Below are positions 10,373 through 23,156 of a DNA stretch of 64,000 nt, piece after piece. This stretch comes from Larus michahellis (taxonomy: Eukaryota; Chordata; Aves; Charadriiformes; Laridae): the NCBI RefSeq assembly GCF_964199755.1, contig NC_133896.1, positions 90,442,215-90,506,214 on the forward strand. Reading direction: 5' to 3'. The notes below the pieces were generated by a model. That model was not told the origin of the DNA and made no database searches. It was given only the letters and a program-made list of their open reading frames with translations. A program made the translations under genes and the position numbers. Within the stretch, counting starts at the first letter, position 1. Every line of letters begins with the position of its first letter.

Positions 10373-12405
10373 TGCTCCTGCACAAAGGGGACCTGCTTTC
10401 CTCCTCGTCAGAGCTGCACAAGGCGGGATGATCCCTTTCCACTCCTTACCTCCTCTGCTTCCTAGCCTGCCCTTCATCCTCTTCTCAGGCTCTGTGAGAC
10501 TTCTCACACTCCTTGCCTCTCTCTCCATTTATCTCTCATTTCCATTCATGCTCTTCTCATATTCTGTGAGTTTATTTTGCCTGGTTTCTCTCCATGCCAC
10601 CCCACTCCTCCTTGCCTCTCTCTCCGTTTAGCTCTCATTTCCATTATAGCCACTTCCCTCAACGCTTCTTCCCCTCTCTGCCTCCCTTCCTCTTCCCACC
10701 TTCTTCTTTCTGTCTCTCTTCAATCTGCACTCTGTAGACCTCCTCTCATTTAACTCCAGGCCACCCTGGAGTTCGTCATTCTCACCGTCACACAGAAAGG
10801 ATGTTTGCATGAGAGGTTCTTCTACCTAAGGTGCACCTTTAGATAAAGACAAGGCCGGGCACGTGCCGTAAGAGCCGGTACCGAGCGGGAGCCGCCCACG
10901 TCCTGCTCCGTTACAACAACCTGCCTGAGGTTATCCTGTGGCCAGGGGGAATGTGCAGCACAGCAGAGGCCTGAAGGCCATGTTGCAGGTGCAGCACAGC
11001 ACAGGCGGGCGCGTGCTCGGGTTCACTGTTTTGTGCATCACTGACTTCTCCATCTACAGTGGGGATTGGAGACCCTTCCCATGGAGACATCAAGACCAGC
11101 CTCCTCTCAGCTGAAGTGCTGGGGGTATTGTGGGGTTTCTTCCTGTTGCCTGCACAGATTAGCCCACCCTCTTGGTTCTTTTCTCCCTTTTCTTTTGAGG
11201 ACGCTGGGGTCATTATTGAAACTCCTGCATAAGTTTTTGTGGCAATGAATGCATTGGGATACACTCAGACCTGGAACAGAGGGTGTGGGAGGTGCTGGCA
11301 TTGCTGCACCCTTCTGCATGGACACAGGGGTACATCTTCTCTGCAAAGCCCATGACAGCCTTGAGCAGCCAGATCCCTTGCTCTCTTGTATGGGCTGTCC
11401 ATACACTGCCGTGCATTGCTGGGCCTACAGCATGGCAGAGACGTGCAGAAGCTCTGTCAGGCCTCTGACACACAGAGAGGGTGTCAGTGTGGACACACTG
11501 TGAGCCCCACTTCCTGCCAGCAGTGATTTCTCACAGCGTTGGGTTGGTGAACAGGCTGTGCCCGAAGTAGAGAAGAAGACAGGGTTTTCTCCAGCTCTGC
11601 CCATCCTCGTCCTGCTGCTCCTTTGCAGAATGCTCCAAGAAAGAGAGTGTCATCTCTTCTCTGGCATGGAGAAGGTAAGTCTGTACCAGCCTATCCCATG
11701 GTGAATAGCCTTCTCCTCACAAATTGCTCTGTGGTGCGGTATCCCAAGAGAACTCTTGGGGGTCCCAGTCCCAGTGCAGAGCCAAAGGCAGCCTTTTCTC
11801 TCCTTGAGATGTCCCTTTGGAGGAAGAGAGGAAGAGTTACAGAACTCCTCTCTGGCATACTACAGTAGACAGCAGGGTGAGAGGTCAGCAGCCTTTCCTA
11901 TACCTGGGCAACATGACGAGCAGCACTGGGATAAGCAGAGAAGATTCCACGTTGCAGCTTGCGGGCTGGGAGCCTGAGTGTGAGGCTGCTGGAGAGAAGA
12001 CTCAGCTGAGGGGCACACAACAAACATGCATCCCTACGCTCTCTTTCTTTTCCCTTCCTTTGGTGCCTCCTTGTGCACCCCTGTGCCGTGCACGCACTCA
12101 GGCTGCCACACAGCCCCATCCTGCTCCTGTGATCACCCCTGTCCCACACCTCTGCCTATACACACACACAGACACAGCAGGAAGTGCGTGGAGCAGGGTG
12201 GATGTACCTCATGCCTGCATGCAGGTGTCATTCCCTGCTGTTCCCAGCCAGCCAACTGCCTCCTCACACTTCAGGCTCTCTCTCACCGCCCTGCCCACCC
12301 GCAGAGAGACACGTGTCTCTTCCTCTCCCAGCCTCTCGTCTTGGCACGTCTCTGTGCCTGTGCTGCCACACCGGGCAGGGTGCTGGAAGGAGGTGGCCTT
12401 TCCCC

Positions 12406-13143
12406 ATGGTTCTCCTCTGGTTCCTTGTGGCCATCCTGGTCCCTGTGGGTAAGTGATCTTCTCTTCTGCTTGAAGAGCTGCCCTGGAGCTGCTGCTGCTG
12501 CCTCAGCCGTGTGCCCAGTTGTTGTCAGTGCCCCATTCCCCAAGGCTTCCTGGGGGAGGATGGGCAATGAACGAGGTGAGTTTTTCCTCAACCTCTAAAC
12601 TCAGAAAACTCTACACATCTACAAAGGTGTTTTTTCTATCCCAGTTTAATACTTCAATGGAGAGTACCAAAGTGATTATTCATCATAAGAAATTTGCCAT
12701 TGTCTTTGAAGCTGGTTGTTTTTTTTTTTTTTTCTCCTGTGTGTCTCAGCGAAACGGGACACTGTCCCATAGAGCTTGCTGAGATCCTTATGCCACCCCA
12801 TCTCCTTCAGTGTGTTTCACTCCTCACATCTCTTCCCTTCTCTTTGCAGGCCAGGCCCTTCAGCAGTCGCCAGACACCGTCGTCCGAGTGGGAGACTCTG
12901 TGGTTCTGAACTGTTCCTAAAAGGAGAATGCATACTCAGCCATGTACTGATACAAGTTGCCCATGCGGAAGGATGCCACTCTGCAGTTGGTTGTATATTC
13001 GGTGGAAGGTGGCAGGGCAGAGATTGAGAAGGAATTGAGAAATCACTTTTGGAGTAATGGGACTAAGGGCTACCGCTTATCTGTGGCAATAGATTACGCC
13101 CTACTCAATGACTCTGGCACATATTTCTGTGCTGAGGGAGGCC
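12406..13143 (+). pseudogene. TRBV: TCR V segment, subgroup 2, copy a: two stop codons
   Basis: Leader exon 12406-12448 (MVLLWFLVAILVPV, GTAAGT donor), 401-nt intron containing a poly-T run, V exon 12850-13143. The domain starts GQALQQSPDTVVRVG. A TAA at 12918-12920 falls two codons after the first Cys codon, and a TGA at 12948-12950 replaces the core Trp. The rest of the exon remains in frame and ends DSGTYFCAEGG. FR2 also reads MRKD instead of TGKD. The RSS is intact, so it could rearrange but not encode a chain. Confidence 0.9.
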
Positions 13144-13181
13144 CACAGTGACTCAAAATCCGGAGCAGCATAGCACAAACC
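13144..13181 (+). promoter_or_regulatory. V-RSS of subgroup 2 copy a
   Basis: Heptamer CACAGTG at 13144-13150, 22-bp spacer, nonamer GCACAAACC at 13173-13181 (7 of 9 to ACAAAAACC). It is intact although the coding exon is broken. Confidence 0.8.
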
Positions 13182-14050
13182 TTTCCATGCAACGAGGGAT
13201 CTGCCCCCAGCACACACACAGAGCCCTGTGTTTGATAGTAGATCGTTTTGTCTTGGTTCACCCAGCCCTTTCCTTCTCCATCTGCTGGAAAGCCAAGCCA
13301 ACCTGGAGTTAAATCTGGCAAGGGGTTCAAGGTCTCCTGGGATTGCTCACACTGTGGTTTCCTAGAGTACAGGTTCCTCGCTGCTAACCCAGGGCTCGAC
13401 ACACTGCTGTACACAAGGGGCTCTGAGTTGGGGAGTACTGGCAGGACCATGCCACTGAGGACTTCTATGTGTGCACTGGTCCCTTGGCCCCAGCCGTCTC
13501 CAGGGAATGGGTACGCTGTTGTGTTCGCTGTTGTGTGCCATGGTCCTTGGTTCACGCCACTACCCTGTGACCTGAACATTCGGATGTATGCCATATAGCC
13601 CAAGTCTCAACGGTATTCAGGATGGAGCGGAGCTCTGTAGGTGAGGAGCCCCAGGCCACAAGGTGCTCTGTGGCAATAACCCACCGTACCCTTGGCTCTG
13701 CTAGCCAGAATGGAGGTGTCAGGGCCAGGAGGGGGATCATTCCTCCACCGGGCTTGATGAGAATGCAGGGGAGCATTAGGTGCAGCCTCTCGTTCCCTGG
13801 AGGGAGCTGAGGATGAGTTAGAGACAGAGTCTTCTTGGAGCTCCCAATGAAAAGACTGAAAAGCGATGGCACAATCTGTGATGGGGAAATTCTGCTGAGG
13901 CAGAGGGACAAATTCTTTGCCAGAGGAGTGTGGCAGCCCAGGGACAAGGCCACAAGGCCTTTCACTCAAAGGAGAAGTTTGCATTTAGGGAAACTTTCCC
14001 ACGTGCCCTGGTCCATGCCCTGAGAGACCTGCTCCAATTTTAGAGACAAA
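13182..14050 (+). repeat. V2a 3' flank
   Basis: Shared with the flanks of V2b (24650-25608) and V2c (51300-52257). The V2a version lacks about 160 bp near 13760 (present at about 25165-25325) and is interrupted at its end by the 1.15-kb LTR. The continuation (15214-15640) matches 25614-26030 and 52263-52680. No gene recognised. Confidence 0.55.
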
Positions 14051-14055
14051 CCTTA

Positions 14056-15208
14056 TGTGGAATAAATACTAAATTGGCTAAAATATACAAAAGTACAGCA
14101 TTGTTCACACATTAAGGAAAACTATAAAATCAAGAGGCTTCTGAGGTAGAAAATAGCCGCAGCTGGCATGAAGGACACAACATCTGTGGTTCCCTGATAA
14201 GCTACATGAGGTATGGGACGGGATGCAATTATTCCGTGGCTTTACCTTATGATGTATAGCGGATACGGGAATGGGATGATACCGTGAAACAGATAAGCTG
14301 CCAATTAGCTGCCCGCTAGATGCTCAGAGCCAACATTTTGTCAAATTTTGATGAAATGCTGTCCTTTGTGCGAACTTTGCTCATTATAATGTCATTATAA
14401 TACCAAAACACACCTCCATCCCGAAGGCTACCCGCCTCCAAGGTGCGACCACTCCTTCTTGAGTCTGCGCCCTGAATTTCTCATAAACTACACCTTTAAT
14501 TGTGAAGCGAGAGAAATTTACACCAATCATGATAAAAGTATGTATGACTAAAGTCACTCAAACTCCACCTTGAAGATAACAAATAGTATAAAAATAGCCC
14601 GAGAGAGGGGGATACCCAGGGAAGACACCATCATAAAGAATTACATCACTGACTTCTGGGATCAGTCGACGGGCTGAGCCTCTCTTCCCCCCCATAGGGA
14701 CGTCTTTGGGTAAGACTTAGATTATACCGAGTGCTTCCTTGGGAAACTTAGAAATTTCTCTAGAGACTCTTTTTTCTACATTTAGAGCCAGGCTGTATCG
14801 TTTATAACTGTCGCGCGTTTTGTATATGTAAAAATACTTTCATTTGCACGTGCTTTGCAGACAGTGTATTTATCACCGGCAATCCTAAGAACCTATATAT
14901 CTGTTGTTTAAATAAACTGCACTTTTTAAAGTAGCTAGTCATTTTGGTTTCTCACTGAACGCGACCAAAGACTCAAGAGTGGCCGTGCTAGTTCATGAGC
15001 ACGACTAGACTGAAGGTGCAGTCCACTGTTAGTGTATCCAAATCATAATACTTTAATACTATTAAACGCGATTGGACTGATAGTGCTGAATTGGGCATCA
15101 CTCAGAATTTAAACCTAGCCGCACCTAGCCTCCCACCTCGGTGAGGAGTGTTAGAACGCAAGGGGGTGTATTTTCTGCCAAAACCGCTTTGCCCCTTTTC
15201 ACGCAACA
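14056..15208 (+). mobile_element. Solo LTR, second family, downstream of V2a
   Basis: A 1,153-bp AT-rich insertion with TG...CA ends (TGTGGAATAA to CACGCAACA), flanked by direct repeat CCTTA at 14051-14055 and 15209-15213. The uninterrupted sites behind V2b (25609) and V2c (52258) read ACAAACCTTACCTGAG once. It contains a TATA-like TATAAAAATAG near 14588 and an AATAAA near 14921, in the order expected of an LTR. No coding sequence is seen. Unique to this copy. Confidence 0.8.
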
Positions 15209-15960
15209 CCTTACCTGAGTGCAGGGCAGACTGGAAACACTTGGATACCACCCCCACCACCTCCCAAGTGCTTCCGTCAGCCTTTGGTGTATTCCCCAGT
15301 GCCCTACGTCTTTCAAGAAAAATGGGGGAATATTTGGGTGAGAGGGTCTTTGCGGTACTCACGTAGACTGCTGGTTTCCCATTAAAGTCATGCCAAGAAA
15401 GACAAATGTGTGTTAATGCTGTCTGGTGATGGGAGAAAGGGATAGAAAGTTCCTCTCTGTGGAAGGAAGGTGCCCTCTGTCCCTTTTCCCTAAGCAGACT
15501 GTTTCACTGCTCGGGTGTCCCAGGTGAAGACCTTTGCTGAAACCAGTTCTGGGGTTCTTAAAAAGCCCTGTGACTTCAAAGAGATTCTAGTGGGGTCCCA
15601 TCACACAGGATTCCAGCCTTAGATGAGGACCCCAGGATTTGTGCACTTTGGTATGGAAGATATGAGGGATTAATTTTTGTGCCCACGGCCTCACTGGCAT
15701 CCAGACTCCCAGCCCCACAGCCCCAACCAAACCGTGGATTTCATCTAAGGGGTTCCAGTGGACTCAGGAGAGAGCTCGCCAAGAGCACTTAAGTGTCCCA
15801 GGGCTTTTGAAGCAGAAGATGTACCTTTGCCCGTTCCCATCATCCTCTCCCCACACCCGGACACCCAGAGCACAGGCTTTTTATTTGACTTGCTTGGATA
15901 TTTCTGGAATGTGGATACACTAGTTATGGCTTCCCTGTGTCTCAAACTGGCCCTGCCCCA

Positions 15961-17771
15961 GCTCGAGTCCTCAACTTTGGGCCCAGCCCTGCTCTGAGAA
16001 GAGGGGAGAGTGAGGTCCTCGAGGAGACCTCCCTCTCCACCTACCTGGTCCTTCTGTGTCTATGGTCTGTATCCCCCACAACAGTTTCATTACTCTTTGC
16101 ACATTCCCTAGAGACTCACCGCAGACCCCCCCATCATTGCCCTGTGCTGGGAGCGTTTTCACCTGGGCTTGTTGGAGAGGCCTTGGCCCCATTTCATGAC
16201 CCTATCCAGAGCTGTCGGCATGGTGGGAGAAAGGGGTAAGTTAGTTTGCTTCTCGGCATGAGGAGAATGTGAAATCTGGGTTCCCAGCACACGGGAAACT
16301 CTGAAGAGTAACACAGGGAGCAAAGCAGGTGTCTCAACACCACCTCCCACCCCCAGCCCCAAGAGAGGACAGGGACCGCAGCTGCATGCTGGCTGCCCAT
16401 GGCCACTTTTTTGTTCTGCCATTGTGCTGAAAACTGTTGGACTCCACCCATGGAGGCTCTTGCCATGCAATGGTAAGGGTGGTAGATGGGGATGGAGGTG
16501 GAGGGGTATGGGTGTGGGGGTGTGTGTGCTCCCTGCTTCCCTAGGGCATGGGGGATCTTGACCTTTCCCCAGAACCACTCTCGGAATGACATGAACACAC
16601 AGAGCCAGTCCCCAGGGATCCATGGAACCAAGATTTGACTGTCCCTATGAGCATCAAGAACACTGGACATTTGGAAGTGGATGCGATCCGTGGGGGGGAA
16701 AGGAAGTCTGCTGTTTGACCAGAAATAACCCACAAGGAGGAGGCAGGCATTAGATGTTACCTTGTTCTATGTCCTTGAGGGGGAATTCCTGAAGAGCTTC
16801 TTCCTACTACCCTCACCCCCAAATAATCATTCTCACGGGGAAGTTTCCTTGGCACGGTCATTGGATCTCTGCTCCTAGTCTAATGCCAAGGGTAGGTTTT
16901 TCTCCCTTCAGATCTCTCTTTGGAGGAGAAAGGTGCATTTGTGCAACTCCTCTCTGTCAAGCTACAAGCCACGCCACGAGCGTTATGTCAGCAGCCTGCT
17001 CGGTGCCTGGGGCCATGGCATGGACAGCATAGGGCTGAGCAGAGACAACACCACGCGGTGGCTTGTGGGGTCAGGGCCTGTGAAGTTCCAGGGCGTCTGG
17101 AATGGCGTGTCAGCTGTGGGACAGCGAAGCAGAACCCGTGCCCCATATCTCTGTGTCCTTTGCATAATACTTCTTTTCTGGAGATCTCAGCTGATGCCAA
17201 AGGAAGAAAGGGAAAACCCCCAGCATCCCCCCTGCCCTGCCTCAAACCCAGGCTCCCATCCAGCCCCATCATCTTCCTGTGATTGCACGCATAATCACAC
17301 ACACACACACACACACAGCAAGACATCTGTGCAGGATTCGTACCACCCATTGCTGTGTGTGAGTGTTCTCTCCCACTGATCCCAGCCAGCCGTCTCCTTT
17401 CCCACATTTCAGATGCTCTCCCACTGCCTTGCCCACCCCCAATGTCATGCCTATCTTCCTTCCTCAGCATTTCCTCCTCACACGACTCTGTGCCTGTGCT
17501 GCCCGTGCTGCCACCATGGGCAGATTTCCATCGCTGACTGCTCCTTTCTTCTGATTTCCTCCCCATTTCAAATATTGACATTTGCTGTCAGCTATTTCTC
17601 CTGGTCTTTCACAGACAGATGAGAAACTTGCCCATAGCTTTTAAAGCCACCCCATCTCTTACCCCTGCTAGATTTTGTGGGGTTTTTTTCATCCCCTTCC
17701 TCCTCACACCATTTCACCTTCTGCCTAGACTCCCGCTACTTTTGTTTTTTCCTTTCTTTTCTTCTAACACC
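15961..17771 (+). repeat. X module and V3b upstream region (no CR1)
   Basis: Paralogue of 2829-5105. It is the only one of three lacking the CR1 fragment and so preserves the pre-insertion sequence near 16935. The ~300 bp before it (15640-15955) match no other part of the window; nothing recognisable there. Confidence 0.6.
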
Positions 17772-18070
17772 GTGGGCCCTTCAACAGCCTCCTGATGCAG
17801 TCATCCGAGAGGGAGGAGCTGTGACTCTCAGCTGTTTCCAGATGGGAACCACATGCCCCTACATGCCATGGTAGGAGTAGGCTCAAAGAAAGGATGCCAT
17901 ACTGCAGCTGGTACCATACTGCAGTGTGTGGAGTGGAAAGGGAAAAGGCAGAGTTTGAGGACGAATTTCAGAATGCCTTCAAGAGTTGTGGGAGTATGCG
18001 ATATTGCATGTCCTTTTCAATAGATTTTGCCTCAGTGAATGATTCTGGCACATATGACTGCGCTAGGATA
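17772..18070 (+). pseudogene. TRBV: TCR V pseudogene, subgroup 3, copy b
   Basis: Same relic as the segment at 5106, with the shared TAG codons at 17872-17874 and 17878-17880. Two further lesions are visible. The splice acceptor is gone, because the sequence before GTGGGCCC reads AACACC instead of GGCAG. An extra G near 17940 shifts the frame before the AEFEDEF stretch. A degraded RSS (CACCTTG, 22 bp, GCACAAATC) follows at 18071-18108. Confidence 0.8.
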
Positions 18071-19011
18071 CACCTTGATTCAGATGCTGAGGCAGCTGAG
18101 CACAAATCTGTCTGTACGTGCAGCCTTCTCTCTGTTTCTATAGACAGCAGGGTAGACAGTGATGAGACGGGGTTACTTCCCAAGGCAGATGAGAGTCTGA
18201 ATGTCTGGGATGTGCATCAGGTATTGTCTCTGTGGAGAAGGTAGGACCTTGCAGGGTGCTCAAGGCCAGCTGCGCCTCCTGCAAGCACCCAGAACCACTG
18301 AAAAAGCTGAGGACATTTTGTGGAGGGAAAGAACCTCTAGATGTGCATGAGGCAGGGAAACAGAGCTGATGCTGGGGGGAAAGATGGAATGCACCTCATC
18401 AGAGACACACTGAATTTCTGTGCTGCCTCTGTTTGTGCTGATATTGCCAGTACATCATCTGTGCATCATAATGAGGAAAATGTTAGCAATCTTTGAGAGG
18501 CAGACAATGATCCCCACTTTTCTAGAGGCAAACGGGAGGAAAACTTCAATGTTAAGCATATGAGACTCCAGAGAGACCTACACACTCTATTCAGCTCAGG
18601 CTGTCTTTCTCCGTACCGTGCAGCCGTGTCATACCTGCAGAGCTGTAGCATGCCCATGCATGAAGCCCTTCCCAGTAACGCAGACTGCAGTCTCCCAAGC
18701 ACAAAGCCAGGTGGTCCCAAGAATGAGGTGTCTCAGAAGTCTGATATATCAGGGTAAAGTCTCCCACTTATAGACATACGCCCACAGAATGAATAGACCC
18801 CTGTGTGCGCTCAGAGTCCAGAGATCTGTTCACACCAGCTGTGTGGGGACAGGCTTGCTCACTAATGACATTATTGCTCCTCTGGCAGATTTTATCTTTC
18901 CTTCCTGTCACTTTTTTTTCTTTGCTCTTTTTGGCCCTTTTTTTTTGATCTTATGAGGATTTGCTCCCTTCTTCTGCATGAGGTGGGAGTACCACCAGGG
19001 ATCCTAGCGCA

Positions 19012-20082
19012 TTGCCATTTCTTCTCTTTACCTGTCACCAGGTAGAGCTCCAGGCACAGGCTCCGACAGTTCCTATGAGGAGGGAAAGGTGCTGCCAGCA
19101 GCGCTGGGCATGGTGGAGACCTCTGTCATTTGTTGCCTGGGTTCCTTTCACTCTTGCCACTCTGCCAGCTGCGCATCCCTGCGCCGAGTTTGCCCCATTC
19201 AGGAGAGGCCATGTGGCTGTCCCCCTGGGCAGAGACACCCGAGGGCGCTGTGGGGAGGACGGCAGTGGCTGGAGTCCCCTGAGCCTGTGAGCAGAGCAGT
19301 AGAGCGGTGTCACTGGTGGAGCAGGAGTGAATGAAATTGCACTGTACAGCTGCAGCACCAGGCTGAGACAACCAAGGGTCCCCAGCTGGGTCCCAGGTCC
19401 CAGGGAGAAATCATCTCTGGAGGAACCTGGGCTACTGCCTGTCAGCAAGGAAAGTGGAGGGAGAAGCCACCCTAGCCCCAGTCCTCAGCACCTCTTCTCC
19501 CTCATGCCTCCCCATTTGGGCCACACTCTTCAAAGGCATTTACCTTCCTCTCCAACTCCTCTCCCCAGCTCTGATGGGCCAGGGCTGGAGGGAGCCCTGC
19601 ACACACCCACACCGCCCACACCGAGTGACCCCTCATTATACCTATAAAAAAAGAATGAGCCATGGCTGGGGGAGAGAGGGAAAATGCCTGGGGAAATGCA
19701 AGGGACCTCTGTGTGTCCTGCATAGCTCATGTCTCCAGCTCTCGAGGTTTCCAGAAGCAGAAGGGGAACTCTCAGCATTTCTCTGCCTTGCACGCACTCA
19801 GACTCCCATGCAACCTCAGCATGGTCCTCTCCATGCAACCCCCCTTCTCCCCTCCCCGCACACACACCCACCGCCCCCCATCTCTGCAGGGTTTATAGTT
19901 TCCTGTGACTGTGTGTGTCCTTCCCCACTGTTCCCAGCCAGCCAATCCTTTCTCGCCTTTCATGTCCTGCCCAACCCCAATATGTCTAATATGTCTCACC
20001 CTCCTCACCCAGGGCTTCCTCTTCCCATGTCTCTGGGCAGCGACAAAAGGCAGGTCCCTGAAAGGACAGGGGCTTTTCCCGC
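19012..20082 (+). repeat. P module before V1d
   Basis: Same block as at 6345; follows V3b. Confidence 0.6.
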
Positions 20083-20828
20083 ATGGCTCCCTGCTGGTTC
20101 TTTGTGGCCATGCTGGCCCCTATGGGTAAGTGATCTCAACTCACCCCTGAGCACCTACAGCGATTCCACTGCTGCTGTCCCAGCTGCATCCCCGCTTGCT
20201 GGCAGAGCTCCATTCCCCAAAGCTCCCAGTGCTGAGGATGGGCACTGAATGCCGTGGGCAGGAATCCCTGAATCTCCTGCAAGGGCTGTCTATTTTTTCT
20301 TCTGTGCTCAGCCCCCACATGGTTCATGTTTTGGACACAAACTGCCCAGGAATGTTTCTTGCCTCTTGGAGAGAGACTGGAAACTCCCCTGCTGATCGGA
20401 AGAGCTGTCCCATCCCTTCCACTGCTCCTTAATCTGTCCTGTTCCTTCCCACCCTCTTCTCTACAAACCAACAGTGCCCAGTTAAAGCTTTTCCATTTTT
20501 TCTCATCCTCAATGCTCTTCCTTTTCTCTTCCAGTGCTGGCTCTGGAACAGTCCCCAGACACAGTGATACGACAAGGCCAGTCCGTGAGTCTGAGCTGTT
20601 CCAAGAAGAAATCCACCAGCAGATATATGTCCTGGTACAAGGTTCCTTTGGGGAAGGACGCCAGGCTGATCCTCATGGCTTCAGCAGTAGAAGGTGGTAA
20701 AGCAGATGTGGAGGAGGATCTCCGCAGCCGTATGAAGAGCAGTGGGATACAAGGAGACACGATGACCATCTCGATCGAGCATGCCTTTCTGAATGACTCT
20801 GGCACGTATTACTGTGCTGAGAGTGAAA
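20083..20828 (+). CDS. TRBV: TCR V segment, subgroup 1, copy d (TRBV-like)
   Basis: Leader exon 20083-20125 and V exon 20535-20828. CDR1 core is STSRYM followed by SWYK, and CDR2 region is MASAVEGG; FR3 has RSRMKSSG. Cys, Trp, Cys and the DSGTYYCAE end are all present, with no stops. It lies in the extra block found only in the left unit. Its 5' side (V3b, P module) resembles that of copy b, while its intron end and 3' flank (palindrome at 21245, long flank) resemble copy a, so the locus looks like a recombinant. Its V exon is nearly the same as that of the segment at 45598. Confidence 0.9.
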
Positions 20829-20866
20829 CACAGTGGGTAGGCTGCTGAGGGAGCTGAGCGCAAACC
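20829..20866 (+). promoter_or_regulatory. V-RSS of subgroup 1 copy d
   Basis: Heptamer CACAGTG at 20829-20835, 22-bp spacer, nonamer GCGCAAACC at 20858-20866. Confidence 0.85.
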
Positions 20867-23156
20867 TGCTCCTGCACGAAGGGGACCTGCTTTCCTCCTA
20901 ATTAGAGGTACACAAGGCGGGATGAAACCTTTCCACTCCTTACCTCCTCTGCTTCCTAGCCTGCCCTTCGTCCTCTTCTCAGACTCTGTGAGTTTATTCA
21001 TCCTGCTTTCTCTCCATGCCACCCCACTCCTCCTTGCCTCCCTCTCCGTTTAGCTCTCATTTCCATTATAGCCACTTCCCTCAACGCTTCTTCCCCTCTC
21101 TGACTCCCTTTCTCTCCCCACCTTCTTCTTTCTGTCTCTCCTCAGTCTGCACTCTGCAGACCTCCTCTCATTTAACTCCAGGCAACCCTGGAGTTCATCA
21201 TTCTCACCGTCACACAGAAAGGATGTTTGCATGAGAGGTTCTTCTATCTAAGGTGCACCTTTAGATAAAGGCAAGGCCGGGCACGTGGCGTAAGAGCCGG
21301 TACCGAGCGGGAGCTGCTCACGTCCTGCTCCGTTACAACGACCTGCCTGAGGTTATCCTGTGGCCAGGGGGAATGTGCAGCACAGCAGAGGCCTGAAGGC
21401 CATGTTGCAGGTGCAGCACAGCACAGGCGGGCGCGTGCTCGGGTTCACTGTTTTGTGCATCACTGACTCCTCCATCTACAGTGGTCTCTGGGTCAGGATC
21501 ACTGCCTTCCACCCCCTGATCCTCACACAGTTTACCTTTCCCAAGGATATATCTAAATTCCAGATTACGTTAGCAAGTTGTGCAGCTAACAGAAGGTTTC
21601 CTGATGGGTTAGAGTGGTATCTCTGTGGGGCTCTCCAGCAGATCTCTCTGCTCTCCAGCAGGTTCCCACAGTGCAGCTTCCCATGCTGACAGACGGGCTT
21701 CTCCAGCCCTAAGCACAAGGCCCAGGAGAGCAGGCATCTCTAACTCCTCGCATCCCATGTGCCCTGCAGGGCTCCCAATGCCCTGCCCTGCCGCCTGCGC
21801 ACCCCAGGGAACACCATGGGAAATGGAGACCCTTCCCATGGACGCATCAAGCCCAGCCTCCTCTCAGCTGGAGTGCTGGGGGTATTGTGGGGTATTGTGG
21901 GGTTTCTTCCTGTTGCCTGCACAGTTTAGCCCACCCTCTTGGTTCTTTTCTCCCTTTTCTTTTGAGGAAGCTGGGGTCATTCCTGAATCTGCTACAGGCA
22001 TTTTTGTGGCAATGAATGCAGTGGGATTTGCTTGGACATGGAACAGAGGGAGTGGGAGCTGCAGGCGTTGCTGCACCCTTCTGCATGGACACAGGGGTAC
22101 ATCTTCTCTGCAAAGCCCATGACAGCCTTGAGCAGCCAGATCCCTTGCTCTCTTGTATGGGCTGTCCATACACTGCCGTGCATTGCTGGGCCCACAGCAT
22201 GGCAGAGACGTGCAGAAGCTCTGTCAGGCCTCCGACACACAGAGAGGGTGTCAGTGTGGACACAAAGCAAGTCAGATCTTGCCAGCAGTGATTCCCCACA
22301 GCCTAGGGTTGGTGAACCGGCTGTGCCCCAAGTAGAGAAGAAGACAGGATTTTCTCCAGCTCTGCCCATCCTCGTCCTGCTGCTCCTTTGCAGAATGCTC
22401 CAGAAAAGAGAGTGTCATCTCTTCTCTGGCATGGAGAAGGTAAGTCTGTACCAGCCTATCCCACGGTGAATAGCCTTCTCCTCACAAATTGCTCTGTGGT
22501 GCGGTCTCCCAAGAGGCAGTCCCAGTGCAGAGCCAAAGGCAGCCTTTTCTCTCCTTGAGATGTCCCTTTGGAGGAAGAGAGGAACAGTTACAGAACTCCT
22601 CTCTGGCATACTACAGTAGACAGCAGGGTAAGAGGTCAGCAGCCTTTCCCATTCCTGGGCAACATGACGAGCAGCACTGGGATAAGCAGAGAAGATTCCA
22701 CGTTGCAGCTTGCGGGCTGGGAGCCTGAGTGTGAGGCTGCTGGAGAGAAGACTCAGCTGAGGGGCACACAACAAACATGCATCCCTACGCTCTCTTTCTC
22801 TTCCCTTCGTTTGGTGCCTCCTTGTGCATCCCTGTGCCGTGCACGCACTCAGGCTGCCACACAGCCCCGTCCTGCTCCTGTGATCACCCCTGTCCCCCAC
22901 CTCTGCCTATACACACACACAGACACAGCAGGAAGTGCGTGGAGCAGGGTGGATGCACCTCATGCCTGCATGCAGGTGTCATTCCCCGCTGTTCCCAGCC
23001 AGCCAACTGCCTCCTCACGCTTCAGGCTCTCTCTCACCGCCCTGCCCACCCGCAGAGAGACACGTGTCTCTTCCTCTCCCAGCCTCTCGTCTTGGCACGT
23101 CTCTGTGCCTGTGCTGCCACATCGGGCAGGGTGCTGGAAGGAGGTGGCCTTTCCCC

